Below are positions 1-11,076 of a stretch of 64,000 nucleotides of DNA, in pieces. Made by a program: the position numbers and the translations under genes. Each line of letters begins with the position of its first letter. Positions within the stretch are counted from its first letter, which is position 1. The stretch is from positions 62,001-126,000 of the forward strand of contig NZ_QEPT01000005.1 in NCBI RefSeq assembly GCF_003252755.1, written 5' to 3'. Source of the DNA: Haemophilus parainfluenzae. GTDB lineage: Bacteria > Pseudomonadota > Gammaproteobacteria > Enterobacterales > Pasteurellaceae. The notes beneath the pieces were generated by a model. That model saw only the letters and a list, made by a program, of their open reading frames with translations, did not search any database and was not told where the DNA came from.

Positions 1-1
1 A

Positions 2-250
2 TTTGGTATTTTAGCGAGCATTATCGCAATGTGGTTCTCACGCTATCGTGAATATCGTGCAGATGCTGGTTCTGCGCACCTTGTAGGTAAAGAAAAAATG
101 ATTGCGGCATTGCAACGTTTACAACAAATTCATGAGCCGCAAGAGATGGAAGGTTCACTCAATGCCTTTATGATTAACGGCAAACGCAGTGAACTCTTTA
201 TGAGCCATCCACCGCTTGAAAAACGTATCGAAGCATTACGTAGTTTATAA
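2..250 (+). CDS. htpX: Protease HtpX, C-terminal fragment (cut by window edge)
   Basis: C-terminal about 82 residues of the membrane-bound zinc metalloprotease HtpX, which degrades misfolded inner-membrane proteins together with FtsH. The frame is open from base 2. The visible part reads from the end of a hydrophobic segment into the conserved [13 protein letters not shown] block, whose glutamate is the usual third zinc ligand of the family. The fragment ends in the typical tail with [13 protein letters not shown]. The HEXXH motif and the first membrane segments lie upstream of the window. The stop is followed by a strong hairpin terminator. Confidence 0.93.
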   Translation, partial: FGILASIIAMWFSRYREYRADAGSAHLVGKEKMIAALQRLQQIHEPQEMEGSLNAFMINGKRSELFMSHPPLEKRIEALRSL

Positions 251-263
251 AGGATAAAAAATA

Positions 264-292
264 AAGGGCTAAATTTAATATTTAGCCCTTTT
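264..292. terminator. Bidirectional terminator between htpX and pepD
   Basis: Perfect 11-bp inverted repeat AAAGGGCTAAA / TTTAGCCCTTT around a 7-base loop. A T-run follows on the plus strand and, read on the other strand, T-rich sequence follows too. It sits between the convergent ends of htpX and pepD, so it probably ends both transcripts. Confidence 0.88.
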
Positions 293-302
293 TATTTGTA
301 GA

Positions 303-1751
303 TTATTTAATATCCGCTAAGACTTTAGTGAGTAATTCCCAGTATGTTTGTACTGTTGAAATTTGGACTTTTTCATCTGGTGAATGTGCATTGCGAATAG
401 TAGGCCCCACAGAAATCATCTCAATGTTCGGATAATGTTCTTTCAACAAGCCACATTCAAGCCCTGCATGAATCACTTTAATCTCAGGCTCTTTGCCAAG
501 CACTTCTGCATAATGTTTTTTCATTAAGGCTAAAATTGCCGTGTCGTTTACCGGTTTCCAACCAGGGTAAGAACCTGAGAATTCGACCGTTGCACCAGTG
601 AGTTCAGCGAGTGAGCTTAAAGTTTCTTCTACATACTCTTTACCACTTTCAATAAGTGAGCGAATAAGAATCGTGCCTTTGATTTTATCTTCAAGGTTTT
701 TTAATACACCAATGCTCAACGAGCTTTCCACCACGTTTTTGATTACATCACTGTTGCGGATTACACCATTTGGTAAGACGTTCAGCAAATTAATCACTTT
801 TTTGGTGGTTTCAAGCGTGAAAGTTTGTTGTGGATTTTCAACTTGTTCAGCGGTTAAGGTTAAGTTAGGTTCAGCAATAGCGAGCTCTTCTTTCAATAAA
901 ACTTCAAAATTTTTGACCGCGGTTTTTACGCTTTCAACATCATGATTGAAGCAAATGGTTGCAGCCGCTTCACGTGGAATCGCATTACGAATTGAGCCAC
1001 CACGAATTTCTGCAAGGGCAAAGTGCGGTTGATTTTGTGTAAGTTTTGCTAATAAGCGTGCTAATACTTTAATTGCATTCGCACGTGTGGTGTGAATATC
1101 ACAACCAGAGTGACCGCCTCGTAAACCTTTTAAGTTAATTTGTAGGGCGTGGCTAAATGAATTGTTTTCACGGTGAACAGGTAACTCAACATTCGCATTT
1201 ACCCCACCAGCACAACCAATATAGATTTCACCGATTTCTTCGGTATCGGTATTAATTAAGATTTCCGATTTTAACCAGTTGCGGCGAAGGTGTACAGCAC
1301 CATCCATGCCGGTTTCTTCAGTCATGGTGAGTAACACTTCAAGTGGTGGATGTGCAATATCGGTACTTTCTAATACCGCTAAGGTAGAGGCTAAACCGAT
1401 ACCGTTATCTGCGCCAAGTGTCGTACCTTGTGCTTTTACCCAATCACCGTCGATATAAGGGCGAATCGGGTCTTGGGTAAAATTATGCGGATTGCCTTCA
1501 TTGGCTTGTGGCACCATATCTAAATGTGCTTGTAAGACAACGGGTTGGCTGTTTTCCATTCCTACTGTGGCGGGTTTACGGATTAATACATTACCGGCTT
1601 CATCACGCTCAGCAAAAAATTGTTTTTCTTTCGCCCAGTTAACAATAAAGGTCGCGAGTGCATCTTCGTGATGAGATGGATGTGGAATCGCACAAATTTG
1701 ATCAAACCATTTCCAAAGTAATTGCGGTTGTAATGTGGTAATTTCTGACAT
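303..1751 (-). CDS. pepD: Aminoacyl-histidine dipeptidase PepD (peptidase M20 family)
   Basis: Cytosolic metallo-dipeptidase (Xaa-His dipeptidase, carnosinase) that releases amino acids from dipeptides. At 482 residues it is full length for the family (about 485 in E. coli). Family landmarks are visible: HLDMVPQ near residue 95 (first metal-binding motif), TLGADNGIG near 115 (bridging aspartate), MTEETGMDG near 145 (catalytic glutamate) and GGHSGCDIH near 213. The tail contains HAGLECGLL and a late histidine in [10 protein letters not shown]. Its promoter region is shared with the divergent gpt. No truncation or frameshift is seen. Confidence 0.95.
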   Translation of the reverse strand: MSEITTLQPQLLWKWFDQICAIPHPSHHEDALATFIVNWAKEKQFFAERDEAGNVLIRKPATVGMENSQPVVLQAHLDMVPQANEGNPHNFTQDPIRPYIDGDWVKAQGTTLGADNGIGLASTLAVLESTDIAHPPLEVLLTMTEETGMDGAVHLRRNWLKSEILINTDTEEIGEIYIGCAGGVNANVELPVHRENNSFSHALQINLKGLRGGHSGCDIHTTRANAIKVLARLLAKLTQNQPHFALAEIRGGSIRNAIPREAAATICFNHDVESVKTAVKNFEVLLKEELAIAEPNLTLTAEQVENPQQTFTLETTKKVINLLNVLPNGVIRNSDVIKNVVESSLSIGVLKNLEDKIKGTILIRSLIESGKEYVEETLSSLAELTGATVEFSGSYPGWKPVNDTAILALMKKHYAEVLGKEPEIKVIHAGLECGLLKEHYPNIEMISVGPTIRNAHSPDEKVQISTVQTYWELLTKVLADIK

Positions 1752-1862
1752 AATGAACTCCTTTTTTCATTAAAATTTTTGCGGAAATCATAGCATAAAA
1801 CACCATTTCAGGTTAAAATTCCGCAATTTTTTTATTTAGCGACAAAGTTTAAGGTATTTGTT

Positions 1863-2321
1863 ATGAGCGAAAAATATGTTGTGACTTGGGATATGTTCCA
1901 AATGCATGCCCGCAAATTAGCGGAACGTTTACTTCCTGCCACTCAGTGGAAAGGTATCATCGCAGTAAGCCGTGGTGGTTTATTCCCAGCAGCGGTACTT
2001 GCTCGCGAATTAAATATTCGTTTCGTGGAAACCGTGTGTATTGCCAGTTATGATCACGATGAACAAGGTGCATTAAAAGTATTACACCGTGCTGAGGGTG
2101 ATGGCGAAGGAATGATTGTGGTAGACGATTTAGTGGATACCGGCAACACTGCTCGTGCAATTCGTGAAATGTACCCGAAAGCAAAATTTGTCACAGTATT
2201 CGCAAAACCAGCAGGTGCTGAGTTAGTGGATGATTACGTGATTGATATTCCACAAAATACTTGGATTGAACAACCTTGGGATTTAGGTTTAACTTTCGTG
2301 CCACCATTGGCAAGAAAATAA
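1863..2321 (+). CDS. gpt: Xanthine-guanine phosphoribosyltransferase
   Basis: Purine salvage enzyme that converts guanine, xanthine or hypoxanthine plus PRPP to the nucleotide. At 152 residues it equals the E. coli Gpt length. The PRPP-binding loop [13 protein letters not shown] lies around residues 84-96, and SRGGLFPAA near residue 37 is the second conserved loop. The C-terminus with EQPWDLGL is typical of the enterobacterial type. It is monocistronic, with its own downstream hairpin before dnaE. Confidence 0.95.
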   Translation: MSEKYVVTWDMFQMHARKLAERLLPATQWKGIIAVSRGGLFPAAVLARELNIRFVETVCIASYDHDEQGALKVLHRAEGDGEGMIVVDDLVDTGNTARAIREMYPKAKFVTVFAKPAGAELVDDYVIDIPQNTWIEQPWDLGLTFVPPLARK

Positions 2322-2338
2322 TCACAAATGTAAGTTGG

Positions 2339-2369
2339 AAATGCGGGGTTTAGCCTCGCATTTTGTTTT
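2339..2369 (+). terminator. Rho-independent terminator after gpt
   Basis: AAATGCGGGG, a 5-base loop, then CCTCGCATTT (10-bp stem with one G-T wobble), followed by TTTTGTTTTA. It lies 18 bases after the gpt stop. Confidence 0.85.
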
Positions 2370-2430
2370 ATTGAGCCAATTGCAAAATCCCGTTAGAATT
2401 AACCGCACTTTTACTTAACAAGGAATTTGA

Positions 2431-5400
2431 ATGTCAGCCAAACCGCGTTTTGTGCATCTCCGTACGCACACTGATTTTTCTATGATTGATGGAATCGCGA
2501 AAGTGAAACCATTAGTCAAGGCGTGTGCAGCAGATAACATGGTCGCGTTGGCATTAACTGATTTCACCAATTTTTGTGGTGTGGTACGTTTTTATGGTGA
2601 AACCCTTTCTTCGGGGATTAAACCGATTATTGGTGCAGATGTTCATGTTAAAAGCGAGTTGTGCGGCGAGGAATTATTCACGCTCACTTTACTTGCTAAG
2701 AATAATGAAGGCTATAAAAACATCACTTTACTGCTTTCAAAAGCCTATCAGCGCGGCTATGTGGATCTTCCTTATATTGACCAAGAGTGGTTGATTGAAC
2801 ACCGTGAAGGTGTGATTATTTTATCGGGTGGCACACAAGGCGATATTGCTAAAAAACTCCTTAAAGAAAATAGCTCTGAAGCTGAAAGTGCGGTCAGTTT
2901 TTATCAAGAATTTTTCTCTGACCATTTTTACCTTTCGCTTTCCAGAACCGGCCGACCAGATGAAGAACGTTATATTCAAGCTGCATTAAAATTAGCTGAG
3001 GAACATGATTTACCGCTTGTCGCAACCAATGATGTTGTCTTTCTCGCGCCTGATGATTTTGAGGCACACGAAATTCGAGTCGCTATTCATGATGGCTATA
3101 CTCTTGACGATCCAAAACGTCCAAAACGTTATACCGAGCAACAATATTTTCGTTCGGAAGAAGAGATGTGTGACTTATTTTCGGACATTCCTTCTGCACT
3201 TGAAAATACCGTATTAATTGCTCAACGCTGTAATGTGACTTTGCGTTTAGGGCAATATTTCCTCCCTCAATTTCCAACTGGTGAACTGAGTACGGAAGAT
3301 TATTTGGTGATGAAATCCAAAGAGGGGTTGGAAGAGCGTTTGGCGTTTTTATTCCCTGATGAAAAAGTGCGGGCAGAAAGACGACCAGAATATGATGAGC
3401 GCCTTCAAGTTGAACTCGATGTGATCAACCAAATGGGTTTCCCGGGGTACTTCTTAATCGTCATGGAGTTTATCCAGTGGTCAAAAGACAATGATATTCC
3501 GGTAGGACCTGGACGGGGTTCTGGTGCAGGTTCATTGGTGGCTTATGCACTAAAAATTACTGATTTAGATCCCCTTGAATTCGATCTTCTTTTTGAACGT
3601 TTCTTAAACCCAGAACGTGTTTCCATGCCCGATTTCGACGTGGATTTCTGTATGGATGGACGCGATCGCGTTATCGATCATGTGGCAGACACCTATGGTC
3701 GTGGGGCGGTATCACAAATTATTACTTTCGGTACCATGGCAGCGAAAGCAGTAATTCGAGACGTAGGGCGCGTATTAGGCCATCCTTACGGCTTTGTAGA
3801 TCGTATTTCGAAAATGATTCCCCCTGATCCCGGCATGACTTTAGCTAAGGCTTTTGAGGCTGAACCACAGTTACAAGTGGCATATGATTCAGATGAAGAA
3901 GTCAAAGCCCTAATTGATATGGCGCGTAAGCTAGAGGGGGTAACGCGAAATGCGGGTAAACACGCAGGTGGCGTGGTGATTTCGCCCTCCTTGATTACAG
4001 ACTTTGCACCACTTTATTGCGACAACGAGGGACTTCATCCTGTTACCCACTTCGATAAAAATGATGTGGAATATGCCGGTTTAGTGAAGTTTGACTTCTT
4101 AGGCTTGCGTACACTCACCATTATCAAATGGGCACTAGATATGATTAATGCCCGCCTTGCTTGTGAAGGCAAACCACCAGTCGATATTGCTGCTATTCCA
4201 TTAGATGATCCTGAATCTTTTGAGTTGTTGAAGCGATCTGAAACGACTGCTGTATTCCAGTTGGAATCGCGTGGGATGAAAGATTTAATTAAACGCCTTC
4301 AGCCAGACTGTTTTGAAGATATTATCGCGTTGGTGGCATTATTCCGACCAGGTCCATTACAATCGGGCATGGTGGATAACTTTATTGACCGTAAACATGG
4401 TCGAGAAGAAGTGTCTTATCCTGACGCAAACTATCAACACGAAAGCCTTAAACCGATTTTAGAGCCAACTTACGGTATTATTTTGTACCAAGAGCAAGTC
4501 ATGCAAATTGCTCAGGTGCTAGCGGGCTATACTCTTGGTGGTGCGGACTTATTACGTCGTGCGATGGGTAAGAAAAAGCCAGAGGAAATGGCGAAACAGC
4601 GCTCTGTGTTTAAAGAAGGCGCGGAAAAAAATGGCGTTGATGGTGAGCTTTCCATGAAGATTTTTGACTTGGTGGAAAAATTTGCTGGATATGGTTTTAA
4701 TAAATCGCACTCCGCTGCTTATGCATTGGTATCTTACCAAACCCTTTGGCTGAAAACCCATTTCCCAGCTGAATTTATGGCAGCGGTAATGACCTCGGAA
4801 ATGGATAATACCGATAAAATTGTTGGCTTGTACGATGAATGTTTACGTATGGGCTTAAAAGTCACGCCACCGGATATCAATGTAGGGAAACATCATTTCA
4901 GCGTGAATGAAAATGGTGAAATTGTTTACGGTATCGGCGCCATTAAAGGTGTGGGTGAAGGTCCGATTGAAGCCCTAATTACCGCACGTAATGAAGGTGG
5001 GATTTTCAGAGATTTATTTGATTTATGTGCTCGCGTTGATTTGAAGAAAATTAACCGTCGTACCTTTGAAAGTCTGATTATGTCGGGCGCATTTGATAAG
5101 CTAGGACCACACCGTGCGGCGCTATCTAAGAATCTAGAAGATGCACTCAAAGCTTCAGATCAGCATGCAAAAGATGAGGCCATGGGGCAAGCCGATATGT
5201 TCGGTGTGCTGACAGAAACACACGAAGAAGTGGAAAATGCTTACGCCCACACACCACCTTACACAGAAAAACAAATTTTAGATGGTGAACGTGAAACCCT
5301 TGGTTTGTATTTAAGCAGCCATCCGGTAAGTCGTTATTTAAAAGAGCTTTCTCATTACAGTTCCACTCGATTAAAAGATCTCACACCAAACCGCCGAGGA

Positions 5401-5910
5401 CAGATTAGCACAGCAGCCGGTTTGTTAGTATCAACTCGCTTTGCTACAACGAAAAAAGGTAATCGAATAGGTATTGCAACCATAGATGATCGTTCTGGAC
5501 GTTTGGATTTAACCCTATTCGGTGAAAGCTTAGACCAATTCGGCGAAAAACTGCAAAAAGATACAGTTGTGGTGGTATCTGGCCAAGTCAGTTTTGACGA
5601 TTTTTCAGGCGGATTAAAAATGTCGGTACGGGATTTGATGACTTTGGATGAAGCACGTTCCCGTTATGCGAAATCCTTGGCTATCAGTTTGTCTGAGGAG
5701 CAGATTAGCCCAAGTTTTATTAAGAAACTGAAAGAGATGTTAGAGCCTGTTAGTGGCGGCACTTTACCTATTAACGTATATTATCAAAGTGCAAAAGGTC
5801 GTGCGTTATTGCGTTTAGGGATTCAATGGTCGATTACGCCAACGGATGAGATTCTAACAGAATTGGTGAATTTGCTCGGCGAAAATGCGGTAGAGCTAGA
5901 ATTCGGTTAA
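2431..5910 (+). CDS. dnaE: DNA polymerase III alpha subunit (replicative polymerase)
   Basis: Catalytic subunit of the replicative DNA polymerase, 1159 residues (E. coli 1160). It starts with a PHP domain ([11 protein letters not shown] near residue 11). The three polymerase carboxylates fall at the E. coli positions: D401 and D403 in PDFDVDF, and D555 in [11 protein letters not shown]. The clamp-binding motif QADMF starts at residue 920, again as in E. coli, followed by the OB-fold region. An uptake signal in reverse orientation (2402-2410) and an AAGGAA ribosome site precede the start. No sign of an intein or frameshift. Confidence 0.98.
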   Translation: MSAKPRFVHLRTHTDFSMIDGIAKVKPLVKACAADNMVALALTDFTNFCGVVRFYGETLSSGIKPIIGADVHVKSELCGEELFTLTLLAKNNEGYKNITLLLSKAYQRGYVDLPYIDQEWLIEHREGVIILSGGTQGDIAKKLLKENSSEAESAVSFYQEFFSDHFYLSLSRTGRPDEERYIQAALKLAEEHDLPLVATNDVVFLAPDDFEAHEIRVAIHDGYTLDDPKRPKRYTEQQYFRSEEEMCDLFSDIPSALENTVLIAQRCNVTLRLGQYFLPQFPTGELSTEDYLVMKSKEGLEERLAFLFPDEKVRAERRPEYDERLQVELDVINQMGFPGYFLIVMEFIQWSKDNDIPVGPGRGSGAGSLVAYALKITDLDPLEFDLLFERFLNPERVSMPDFDVDFCMDGRDRVIDHVADTYGRGAVSQIITFGTMAAKAVIRDVGRVLGHPYGFVDRISKMIPPDPGMTLAKAFEAEPQLQVAYDSDEEVKALIDMARKLEGVTRNAGKHAGGVVISPSLITDFAPLYCDNEGLHPVTHFDKNDVEYAGLVKFDFLGLRTLTIIKWALDMINARLACEGKPPVDIAAIPLDDPESFELLKRSETTAVFQLESRGMKDLIKRLQPDCFEDIIALVALFRPGPLQSGMVDNFIDRKHGREEVSYPDANYQHESLKPILEPTYGIILYQEQVMQIAQVLAGYTLGGADLLRRAMGKKKPEEMAKQRSVFKEGAEKNGVDGELSMKIFDLVEKFAGYGFNKSHSAAYALVSYQTLWLKTHFPAEFMAAVMTSEMDNTDKIVGLYDECLRMGLKVTPPDINVGKHHFSVNENGEIVYGIGAIKGVGEGPIEALITARNEGGIFRDLFDLCARVDLKKINRRTFESLIMSGAFDKLGPHRAALSKNLEDALKASDQHAKDEAMGQADMFGVLTETHEEVENAYAHTPPYTEKQILDGERETLGLYLSSHPVSRYLKELSHYSSTRLKDLTPNRRGQISTAAGLLVSTRFATTKKGNRIGIATIDDRSGRLDLTLFGESLDQFGEKLQKDTVVVVSGQVSFDDFSGGLKMSVRDLMTLDEARSRYAKSLAISLSEEQISPSFIKKLKEMLEPVSGGTLPINVYYQSAKGRALLRLGIQWSITPTDEILTELVNLLGENAVELEFG

Positions 5911-5919
5911 TATTCCAGT

Positions 5920-5959
5920 AAAAGTGCGGCCAAAAAATCAGTGTTTTTAACCGCACTTT
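5920..5959 (+). terminator. Inverted uptake-signal pair after dnaE
   Basis: AAAGTGCGG and CCGCACTTT face each other around a loop of about 21 bases just after dnaE. The arms are uptake-signal cores. The long loop and missing T-run make it a weaker terminator than the other pairs in this window. Confidence 0.5.
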
Positions 5960-5987
5960 AGTCGATATAAACAAAGCGAGAAACAAA

Positions 5988-6527
5988 ATGGAAAAAATCA
6001 TTATTGATGCAGACAGATTTTTACGCACTATTTCGCGTATTTCCCATGAAATTATTGAAAAGCACCAAGATTTCGATAATGTGATTTTAGTTGGGGTAAA
6101 ACGTCGCGGAGCAGAAATTGCTGAATTAATTCAACGTCGCATTGAAGAGTTGAATGGTGTAAGTCTTCCCATGATGGAATTGGATATCACGTTTTACCGT
6201 GATGACTTAGAGTATGTTGAACCTGAAAATCCAACTCCTGTGTATAGCGGTGCCTCCAGTTATATGAATATTCAGGGTAAAGAAGTCATTTTGATTGATG
6301 ATGTATTATTCACTGGAAGAACCATTCGTGCTGCGATGGATGCGTTAACAGATTTTGGACGAGCAGCTAAAATTGAATTGGTCATCTTTGTAGATCGTGG
6401 ACATCGTGAATTACCAATTCGGGCAGACTATGTAGGTAAAAATGTGCCGACTTCCCGTGATGAACAAGTTCAGGTGCGTACATTAAAATATGATGGTTGT
6501 TATGAAGTGGCATTATTGCCTAAATAA
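5988..6527 (+). CDS. pyrR: PyrR: pyrimidine regulator / uracil phosphoribosyltransferase
   Basis: Homologue of PyrR, 179 residues (Bacillus form about 181). The type I phosphoribosyltransferase fold is recognisable by the PRPP loop VILIDDVLFTGRTIRAA at about residues 98-114 and by VGVKRRGAEIAE near residue 35. In Gram-positives PyrR binds pyr mRNA and attenuates it; in Pasteurellaceae the RNA target is unclear, and uracil phosphoribosyltransferase activity may be its main role (inference). No pyr gene or anti-terminator structure lies nearby. The gene follows dnaE, an order I recall from H. influenzae. Confidence 0.93.
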   Translation: MEKIIIDADRFLRTISRISHEIIEKHQDFDNVILVGVKRRGAEIAELIQRRIEELNGVSLPMMELDITFYRDDLEYVEPENPTPVYSGASSYMNIQGKEVILIDDVLFTGRTIRAAMDALTDFGRAAKIELVIFVDRGHRELPIRADYVGKNVPTSRDEQVQVRTLKYDGCYEVALLPK

Positions 6528-6604
6528 CGATCAGCCTATTGTGAACCTTTGATAAAATTGATAATCTAACGAGCATTATCCTATTATTTTTTAAGATAAC
6601 TAAA

Positions 6605-7537
6605 ATGAAAAAATCAATGTTAAAATCTTTTTTATTTGCCATGATCGGTCTGTTTACTTTTTCTCAAGTACAAGCAGAAGAACGTGTAGTGGCGACTGTA
6701 AATGGTACGCCAATTTTACAAAGCCAAGTGAATGCTGTGATGGGCAAAAAAGGTAGCCAACGTGCCGCGCTAGATAAAATTATTGACGACATGCTAACAG
6801 AGAAGGCCATAAAAGAATCGGGTGTAAAAGTCAACCAAGCAGAAGTAAACCGTATCGTAGAAGATATTGCAGCAAAAAATGGTTTAACTTATGGTCAATT
6901 CTTGGATGCGCTCGATTATCAAGGCATTTCCTTAAATGCATTTAAACAACAAATTTCTCGCCAAATGTTAATGGCTGGTGTGCGCAACCATGCTATTCAA
7001 AACAGCGTAGATGTGACTCGTGAGCAAGTGGATGCGTTGGGTAAACAAATGCTCGATGAAGCAAAAGCAAAAGGCACGGCGCAAAAAGTGATGGGCAAAG
7101 AGTATGAAGTTCGTCATATTTTATTAAAATTAAACCCATTACTGAATGATGCACAAGCAAAAGCAGAATTAGAGCGTATTCGTAGCGAGATTATTTCGGG
7201 CAAAATGACATTTGCTGATGCGGCATTAAAATACTCTAAAGATTATTTATCAGGTGCGAATGGTGGAAGTTTAGGCTATGCTTTCCCTGAAGCTTATGTA
7301 GGTCCATTTGCAAAAATGGTTGAAACAACCCCACAAGGTACTATTTCTGCTCCATTTAAATCTGAATTTGGTTGGCATATTCTCGAAGTAACCGGTAGTC
7401 GTGATGGCGATAAAACAGAAGATGCCTATCGTCAAAAAGCTTACGAACAAATCGTGAATAGCCAATTACAAGATGCAACCAAAGACTGGGTGAAAGCATT
7501 ACGTAAAAATGCTGATATTCAATATTTCGATAAGTAA
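6605..7537 (+). CDS. surA: Periplasmic SurA-like peptidyl-prolyl isomerase, short form
   Basis: Periplasmic folding factor for outer-membrane proteins. It has a signal peptide with probable cleavage after QVQA at residue 24, an N-terminal SurA-type chaperone region (VATVNGTPILQSQV onward) and one parvulin domain (VRHILLKLNP at about residue 171, with GGSLGYAFPEA and SEFGWHILEV). E. coli SurA is about 428 residues with two parvulin domains; this protein has 310 and one, so the second is absent. It follows pyrR rather than sitting beside lptD-pdxA as in E. coli. The SurA assignment rests on the N-terminal resemblance; PpiC/PrsA-type is the alternative. Confidence 0.75.
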   Translation: MKKSMLKSFLFAMIGLFTFSQVQAEERVVATVNGTPILQSQVNAVMGKKGSQRAALDKIIDDMLTEKAIKESGVKVNQAEVNRIVEDIAAKNGLTYGQFLDALDYQGISLNAFKQQISRQMLMAGVRNHAIQNSVDVTREQVDALGKQMLDEAKAKGTAQKVMGKEYEVRHILLKLNPLLNDAQAKAELERIRSEIISGKMTFADAALKYSKDYLSGANGGSLGYAFPEAYVGPFAKMVETTPQGTISAPFKSEFGWHILEVTGSRDGDKTEDAYRQKAYEQIVNSQLQDATKDWVKALRKNADIQYFDK

Positions 7538-7553
7538 CAGAAACCGTTAGAAT

Positions 7554-7577
7554 AAGGGGGCATTTTTGCCCCTTTTG
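7554..7577 (+). terminator. Terminator after the SurA-like gene
   Basis: GGGGCA / TGCCCC stem with a TTTT loop, extended outward by A-T pairs and ending in a short T-run. It lies just before mltG. Confidence 0.75.
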
Positions 7578-7601
7578 TCGTTTTTATAAAATGAGTGACG
7601 C

Positions 7602-8651
7602 ATGAAAAAATTTTTTGTCTTTTTACTGATTCTCTTGCTAATTCTTGGTGGTGTTGGTTTTTGGGGTTATCAAAAATTAACTGAGTTTGTTCATACGCCG
7701 GTGAATGTCACGCAGGATCAATTGCTTACAATTGAGCGAGGCACTACTGGCAGTAAACTCGCCGCTTTATTAGAGCAAGAAAAAATTCTTGAACATGCCG
7801 ATTTATTGCCTTGGTTATTGAAATTACAACCGCAGCTCAACAAAGTGAAAGCGGGGACTTATTCTTTAACGGGCGTGAAAACGTTGCAAGATTTATTGGA
7901 TATGCTCAATTCCGGCAAGGAAGCGCAATTTAGCGTGAAGTTTATTGAAGGTAAAACGTTCAAGGAATGGCGTAAAAACCTTGAAAGCGCACCTCACTTA
8001 AAACAAACCTTGCAAGGTAAAACGGATAAAGAGATCATGGTGTTATTGGATATTCCAGCCGTTGCAAAAGCCGTTTACGAATGGAATAACATGGATGGGT
8101 GGTTGTATCCAGATACCTATAATTACACGCCTAACTCGACGGATCTTGAATTATTAAAACGTTCAGCTACTCGCTTACAAAAAGCTTTAGATAAAGCGTG
8201 GAGTGAACGGGATGAAAATCTCCCATTAGCAGATCCATATCAGATGCTAATTTTAGCTTCTATTGTGGAGAAAGAAACAGGAATTGCGGCGGAGCGCCCA
8301 CAAGTGGCTTCAGTATTTATTAATCGTTTAAAAGCCAATATGAAACTGCAAACTGACCCAACCGTGATTTATGGAATGGGTGAGAGTTATACCGGCAATA
8401 TTCGTAAGAAAGATTTGGAAACGATGACCCCGTACAATACCTATATGATTGAGGGTTTACCACCAACACCAATTGCGATGGTGAGTGAGAGCGCTTTACA
8501 GGCTGTGGCGCATCCAGCGAAAACGGACTTTTATTATTTTGTTGCTGATGGAAGTGGCGGTCATAAATTTACTCGCAATCTGAACGAGCATAATAAAGCG
8601 GTGCAAGAATATTTACGTTGGTATCGTAACCAACAAAAAGGAGCCAACTAA
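7602..8651 (+). CDS. mltG: Endolytic murein transglycosylase MltG (YceG)
   Basis: Inner-membrane anchored lytic transglycosylase that cleaves nascent glycan strands and sets their length. It has 349 residues with a single N-terminal membrane anchor (residues 4-25) and a LysM-like region. The catalytic YceG motif SIVEKETG carries the glutamate at residue 223 (E. coli E218), followed by [17 protein letters not shown]. It begins a tightly packed operon: its TAA stop shares a base with the tmk ATG. The order mltG-tmk-holB-ycfH is the same as in E. coli. Confidence 0.95.
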   Translation: MKKFFVFLLILLLILGGVGFWGYQKLTEFVHTPVNVTQDQLLTIERGTTGSKLAALLEQEKILEHADLLPWLLKLQPQLNKVKAGTYSLTGVKTLQDLLDMLNSGKEAQFSVKFIEGKTFKEWRKNLESAPHLKQTLQGKTDKEIMVLLDIPAVAKAVYEWNNMDGWLYPDTYNYTPNSTDLELLKRSATRLQKALDKAWSERDENLPLADPYQMLILASIVEKETGIAAERPQVASVFINRLKANMKLQTDPTVIYGMGESYTGNIRKKDLETMTPYNTYMIEGLPPTPIAMVSESALQAVAHPAKTDFYYFVADGSGGHKFTRNLNEHNKAVQEYLRWYRNQQKGAN

Positions 8652-9283
8652 TGCAAGGCAAATTTATCGTCATTGAAGGGCTGGAAGGTGCAGGTAAAAG
8701 TACCGCCATGCAAACGGTGGTGGATACATTAAAATCTCTTGGTGTAAATGATATCGTGTTTACTCGTGAGCCAGGCGGTACACCGTTAGCAGAGAAATTA
8801 CGCCATTTAATCAAACATGAAACAGAAGAGCCTGTTACCGATAAAGCGGAATTATTAATGCTTTATGCGGCACGAATTCAATTGGTAGAAAATGTGATTA
8901 AGCCAGCATTGGCAGAAGGAAAAATTGTGCTTGGCGATCGTCACGATATGTCTTCTCAGGCCTATCAAGGTGGTGGGCGTCAGTTTGACCAAACGCTGAT
9001 GGCAAATTTAAAAAATATGGTGTTAGGTGATTTTGAACCCGATTTTGTACTGTATTTAGATATTGATCCTGCAGAGGGGCTTGCACGTGCTAGAGGACGA
9101 GGCGAATTAGACCGTATTGAACAACAAGGGCTTGATTTCTTCCATCGTACTCGCCAACGTTATTTGGAATTGGTGCAAAACAATCCGAAAGCCGCCATTA
9201 TTAATGCTGGCCAGCCTTTGGCACAAGTACAAGCGGACATTCAAAGTGCGGTCAAAAATTGGTGGGTTTCACAAGCAAAATGA
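8651..9283 (+). CDS. tmk: Thymidylate kinase
   Basis: Converts dTMP to dTDP for DNA synthesis. It has 210 residues. The P-loop GLEGAGKST is at residues 9-17, the DR-containing motif [15 protein letters not shown] near residue 96, and an arginine-rich lid [12 protein letters not shown] near 145, the E. coli-like type with basic lid residues. It overlaps the mltG stop by one base and the holB start by four (ATGA). A forward uptake signal lies inside the gene near its 3' end (9244-9252). Confidence 0.97.
   Translation: MQGKFIVIEGLEGAGKSTAMQTVVDTLKSLGVNDIVFTREPGGTPLAEKLRHLIKHETEEPVTDKAELLMLYAARIQLVENVIKPALAEGKIVLGDRHDMSSQAYQGGGRQFDQTLMANLKNMVLGDFEPDFVLYLDIDPAEGLARARGRGELDRIEQQGLDFFHRTRQRYLELVQNNPKAAIINAGQPLAQVQADIQSAVKNWWVSQAK
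9244..9252 (+). repeat. DNA uptake signal sequence (representative copy)
   Basis: AAGTGCGGT followed by the A/T-rich tract expected of the extended H. influenzae-type uptake signal. Further single copies include 1022-1030, 2402-2410 (reverse), 2886-2894, 9841-9849 (reverse) and 12394-12402 (reverse), with many more across the window. These signals direct binding and uptake of kin DNA by the competence machinery and identify the Haemophilus branch. Confidence 0.95.
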
Positions 9284-10260
9284 GCGAACTTTATCCTTGG
9301 TTAGTGCCCACTTATAATAAGATTAGCCAAACTTTTAGCGAAGGTTTGGGGCATCATGCATTATTGATTAAAGCTGATCAAGGTCTCGGTGCTGAAGGTT
9401 TGTTTGAGGCTTTAACAAAACGCATTATGTGTCAAACACCGGATAATGCACCTTGTGGCCATTGCCATGCTTGTCACTTAATGGCAGCGCACAGCCACCC
9501 TGATTTTCATGTTTTAGCCTCTCAAGAAGGCAAAGACATTGGTGTTGATCAGGTACGGGCGATTAATGAAGTTGTCAGCCAACACGCACAACAAAACGGC
9601 AATAAATTAGTGTATATCCAAGATGCGGAACGTCTTACGGAAGCGGCAGCGAATGCGTTGCTCAAAACTTTGGAAGAGCCGCGTCCGAACACGTATTTCT
9701 TGTTGCAAACAGAGCCATCCTCTTCATTGTTAGCGACTATTTACAGCCGTTGCCAGGTGTGGAATGTTCCTTTGCCAACGGAAGCAGAAGCCTTAACTTG
9801 GCTTTCTTCTAAATTTCAGGCAGAAACATCAGAATTATTAACCGCACTTGAGATGAATTTAGGTCGTCCACTGTTAGCATTGGAAACCCTCCAGCAAGGA
9901 TTAATTGAACAACGGAAGAATTTCCTACGCCAATTTTGGCTGTTTTATCGTCGTCGTTCTCCTTTGGAAATTTTGCCTTTCTTTGAAAAAGAACGCACCG
10001 TACAGCAAGTGGATTGGATTTTAGCGTTTTTAAGCGATGCCATTAAATACAAACTCGAAATACAAAGTGGCTGGCAAATACTTGATCTTAAAACAGGTGT
10101 AACTCAATTTGCAGACGAGCAAACAGCGCTTGGGTTATTAACCGCAAATAAAATTATGCAAAAAGTACGCTCGGATTTACTCACTATCAACGGCGTTAAC
10201 ACAGAATTAATGTTATTAGATGGTTTGACGAAGTTAATTACCGACGTATTTAAGGACTAA
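9280..10260 (+). CDS. holB: DNA polymerase III delta-prime subunit
   Basis: Clamp-loader subunit delta-prime. The start is placed at the ATG at 9280, which overlaps the tmk TGA as ATGA and gives [12 protein letters not shown]; an in-frame GTG 21 bases upstream would add residues inside tmk and lacks support. It has 326 residues. Zinc-module cysteines are visible in CQTP...CGHCHACH near residues 50-65, and the sensor region [13 protein letters not shown] near 125. As expected for delta-prime, no intact Walker A motif is seen. Confidence 0.95.
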   Translation: MSELYPWLVPTYNKISQTFSEGLGHHALLIKADQGLGAEGLFEALTKRIMCQTPDNAPCGHCHACHLMAAHSHPDFHVLASQEGKDIGVDQVRAINEVVSQHAQQNGNKLVYIQDAERLTEAAANALLKTLEEPRPNTYFLLQTEPSSSLLATIYSRCQVWNVPLPTEAEALTWLSSKFQAETSELLTALEMNLGRPLLALETLQQGLIEQRKNFLRQFWLFYRRRSPLEILPFFEKERTVQQVDWILAFLSDAIKYKLEIQSGWQILDLKTGVTQFADEQTALGLLTANKIMQKVRSDLLTINGVNTELMLLDGLTKLITDVFKD

Positions 10261-10267
10261 ATAAATT

Positions 10268-11050
10268 ATGTTTATCGTAGATTCCCATTGCCATTTAGAT
10301 GCATTGGATTATAAAAATTTACACAAAGATATTGCTGATGTAGTGGCTAAAGCCAATGCACGGGATGTGAAGCATTTACTCGCCATTGATGTAACATTAA
10401 GCCGTTTTGAAAAAACTTACCCTGAGTTAGCAAAATTTCCAAATGTGTCTTTAGCTTGCGGCGTGCATCCACTAGATCTTGAAGAAGAACCTTACGATGC
10501 TGAGCGTTTATTACGTTTATCCCAAGATAAAAAAGTGATCGCAATTGGCGAAATTGGTTTGGATTATTATTACAGTGCAGATAATAAGGCATTGCAGCAA
10601 ACAGTTTTTGCTGATCAAATCAGAATTGCTAATGAAGTGGATAAACCCGTGATTATTCATACTCGTTCAGCGCCAGAAGATACCATTGCCATGTTGCGTG
10701 AGCATCATGCAGAAAAGTGCGGTGGATTAATTCATTGTTTTACAGAAACCTTGGACTTTGCGAAGAAGGCACTTGATTTAGGGTTTTATATTTCTTGTTC
10801 AGGCATTATAACCTTTAAAAATGCGGAAAGTATTCGTGAAGCTATTCGTTATGTACCGGCAGATCGTTTGTTAGTTGAAACGGATTCGCCTTACTTAGCA
10901 CCCGTGCCTTATCGTGGTAAAGAGAACCAACCTGCCTATACGCGAGAGGTGTGTGAATATGTGGCAGCGTTAAAAGGGCTGTCTATGGAAGAATTTGCGC
11001 AAATTAGTACACAAAACTTCGAGCGTTTATTTAAAATTAATGTACAATAA
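10268..11050 (+). CDS. ycfH: TatD-family metal-dependent hydrolase YcfH
   Basis: Member of the TatD DNase family of TIM-barrel metallohydrolases. It has 260 residues. Metal-site motifs: DSHCHLD at residue 5, GEIGLDYYY near 97, IIHTRSA near 130, GLIHCFTE near 155 and [10 protein letters not shown] near 205. The position directly after holB matches E. coli ycfH rather than tatD itself. The likely role is DNA 3'-end or D-aminoacyl processing, not proven for this protein. Confidence 0.92.
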   Translation: MFIVDSHCHLDALDYKNLHKDIADVVAKANARDVKHLLAIDVTLSRFEKTYPELAKFPNVSLACGVHPLDLEEEPYDAERLLRLSQDKKVIAIGEIGLDYYYSADNKALQQTVFADQIRIANEVDKPVIIHTRSAPEDTIAMLREHHAEKCGGLIHCFTETLDFAKKALDLGFYISCSGIITFKNAESIREAIRYVPADRLLVETDSPYLAPVPYRGKENQPAYTREVCEYVAALKGLSMEEFAQISTQNFERLFKINVQ

Positions 11051-11076
11051 ATCATCGATTTAAATGAGAGAGTGTT

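Noticed and set aside
598-945. 115-codon plus-strand open frame inside pepD
   Set aside because: It lies entirely within a clearly conserved gene on the other strand and has no recognisable product.
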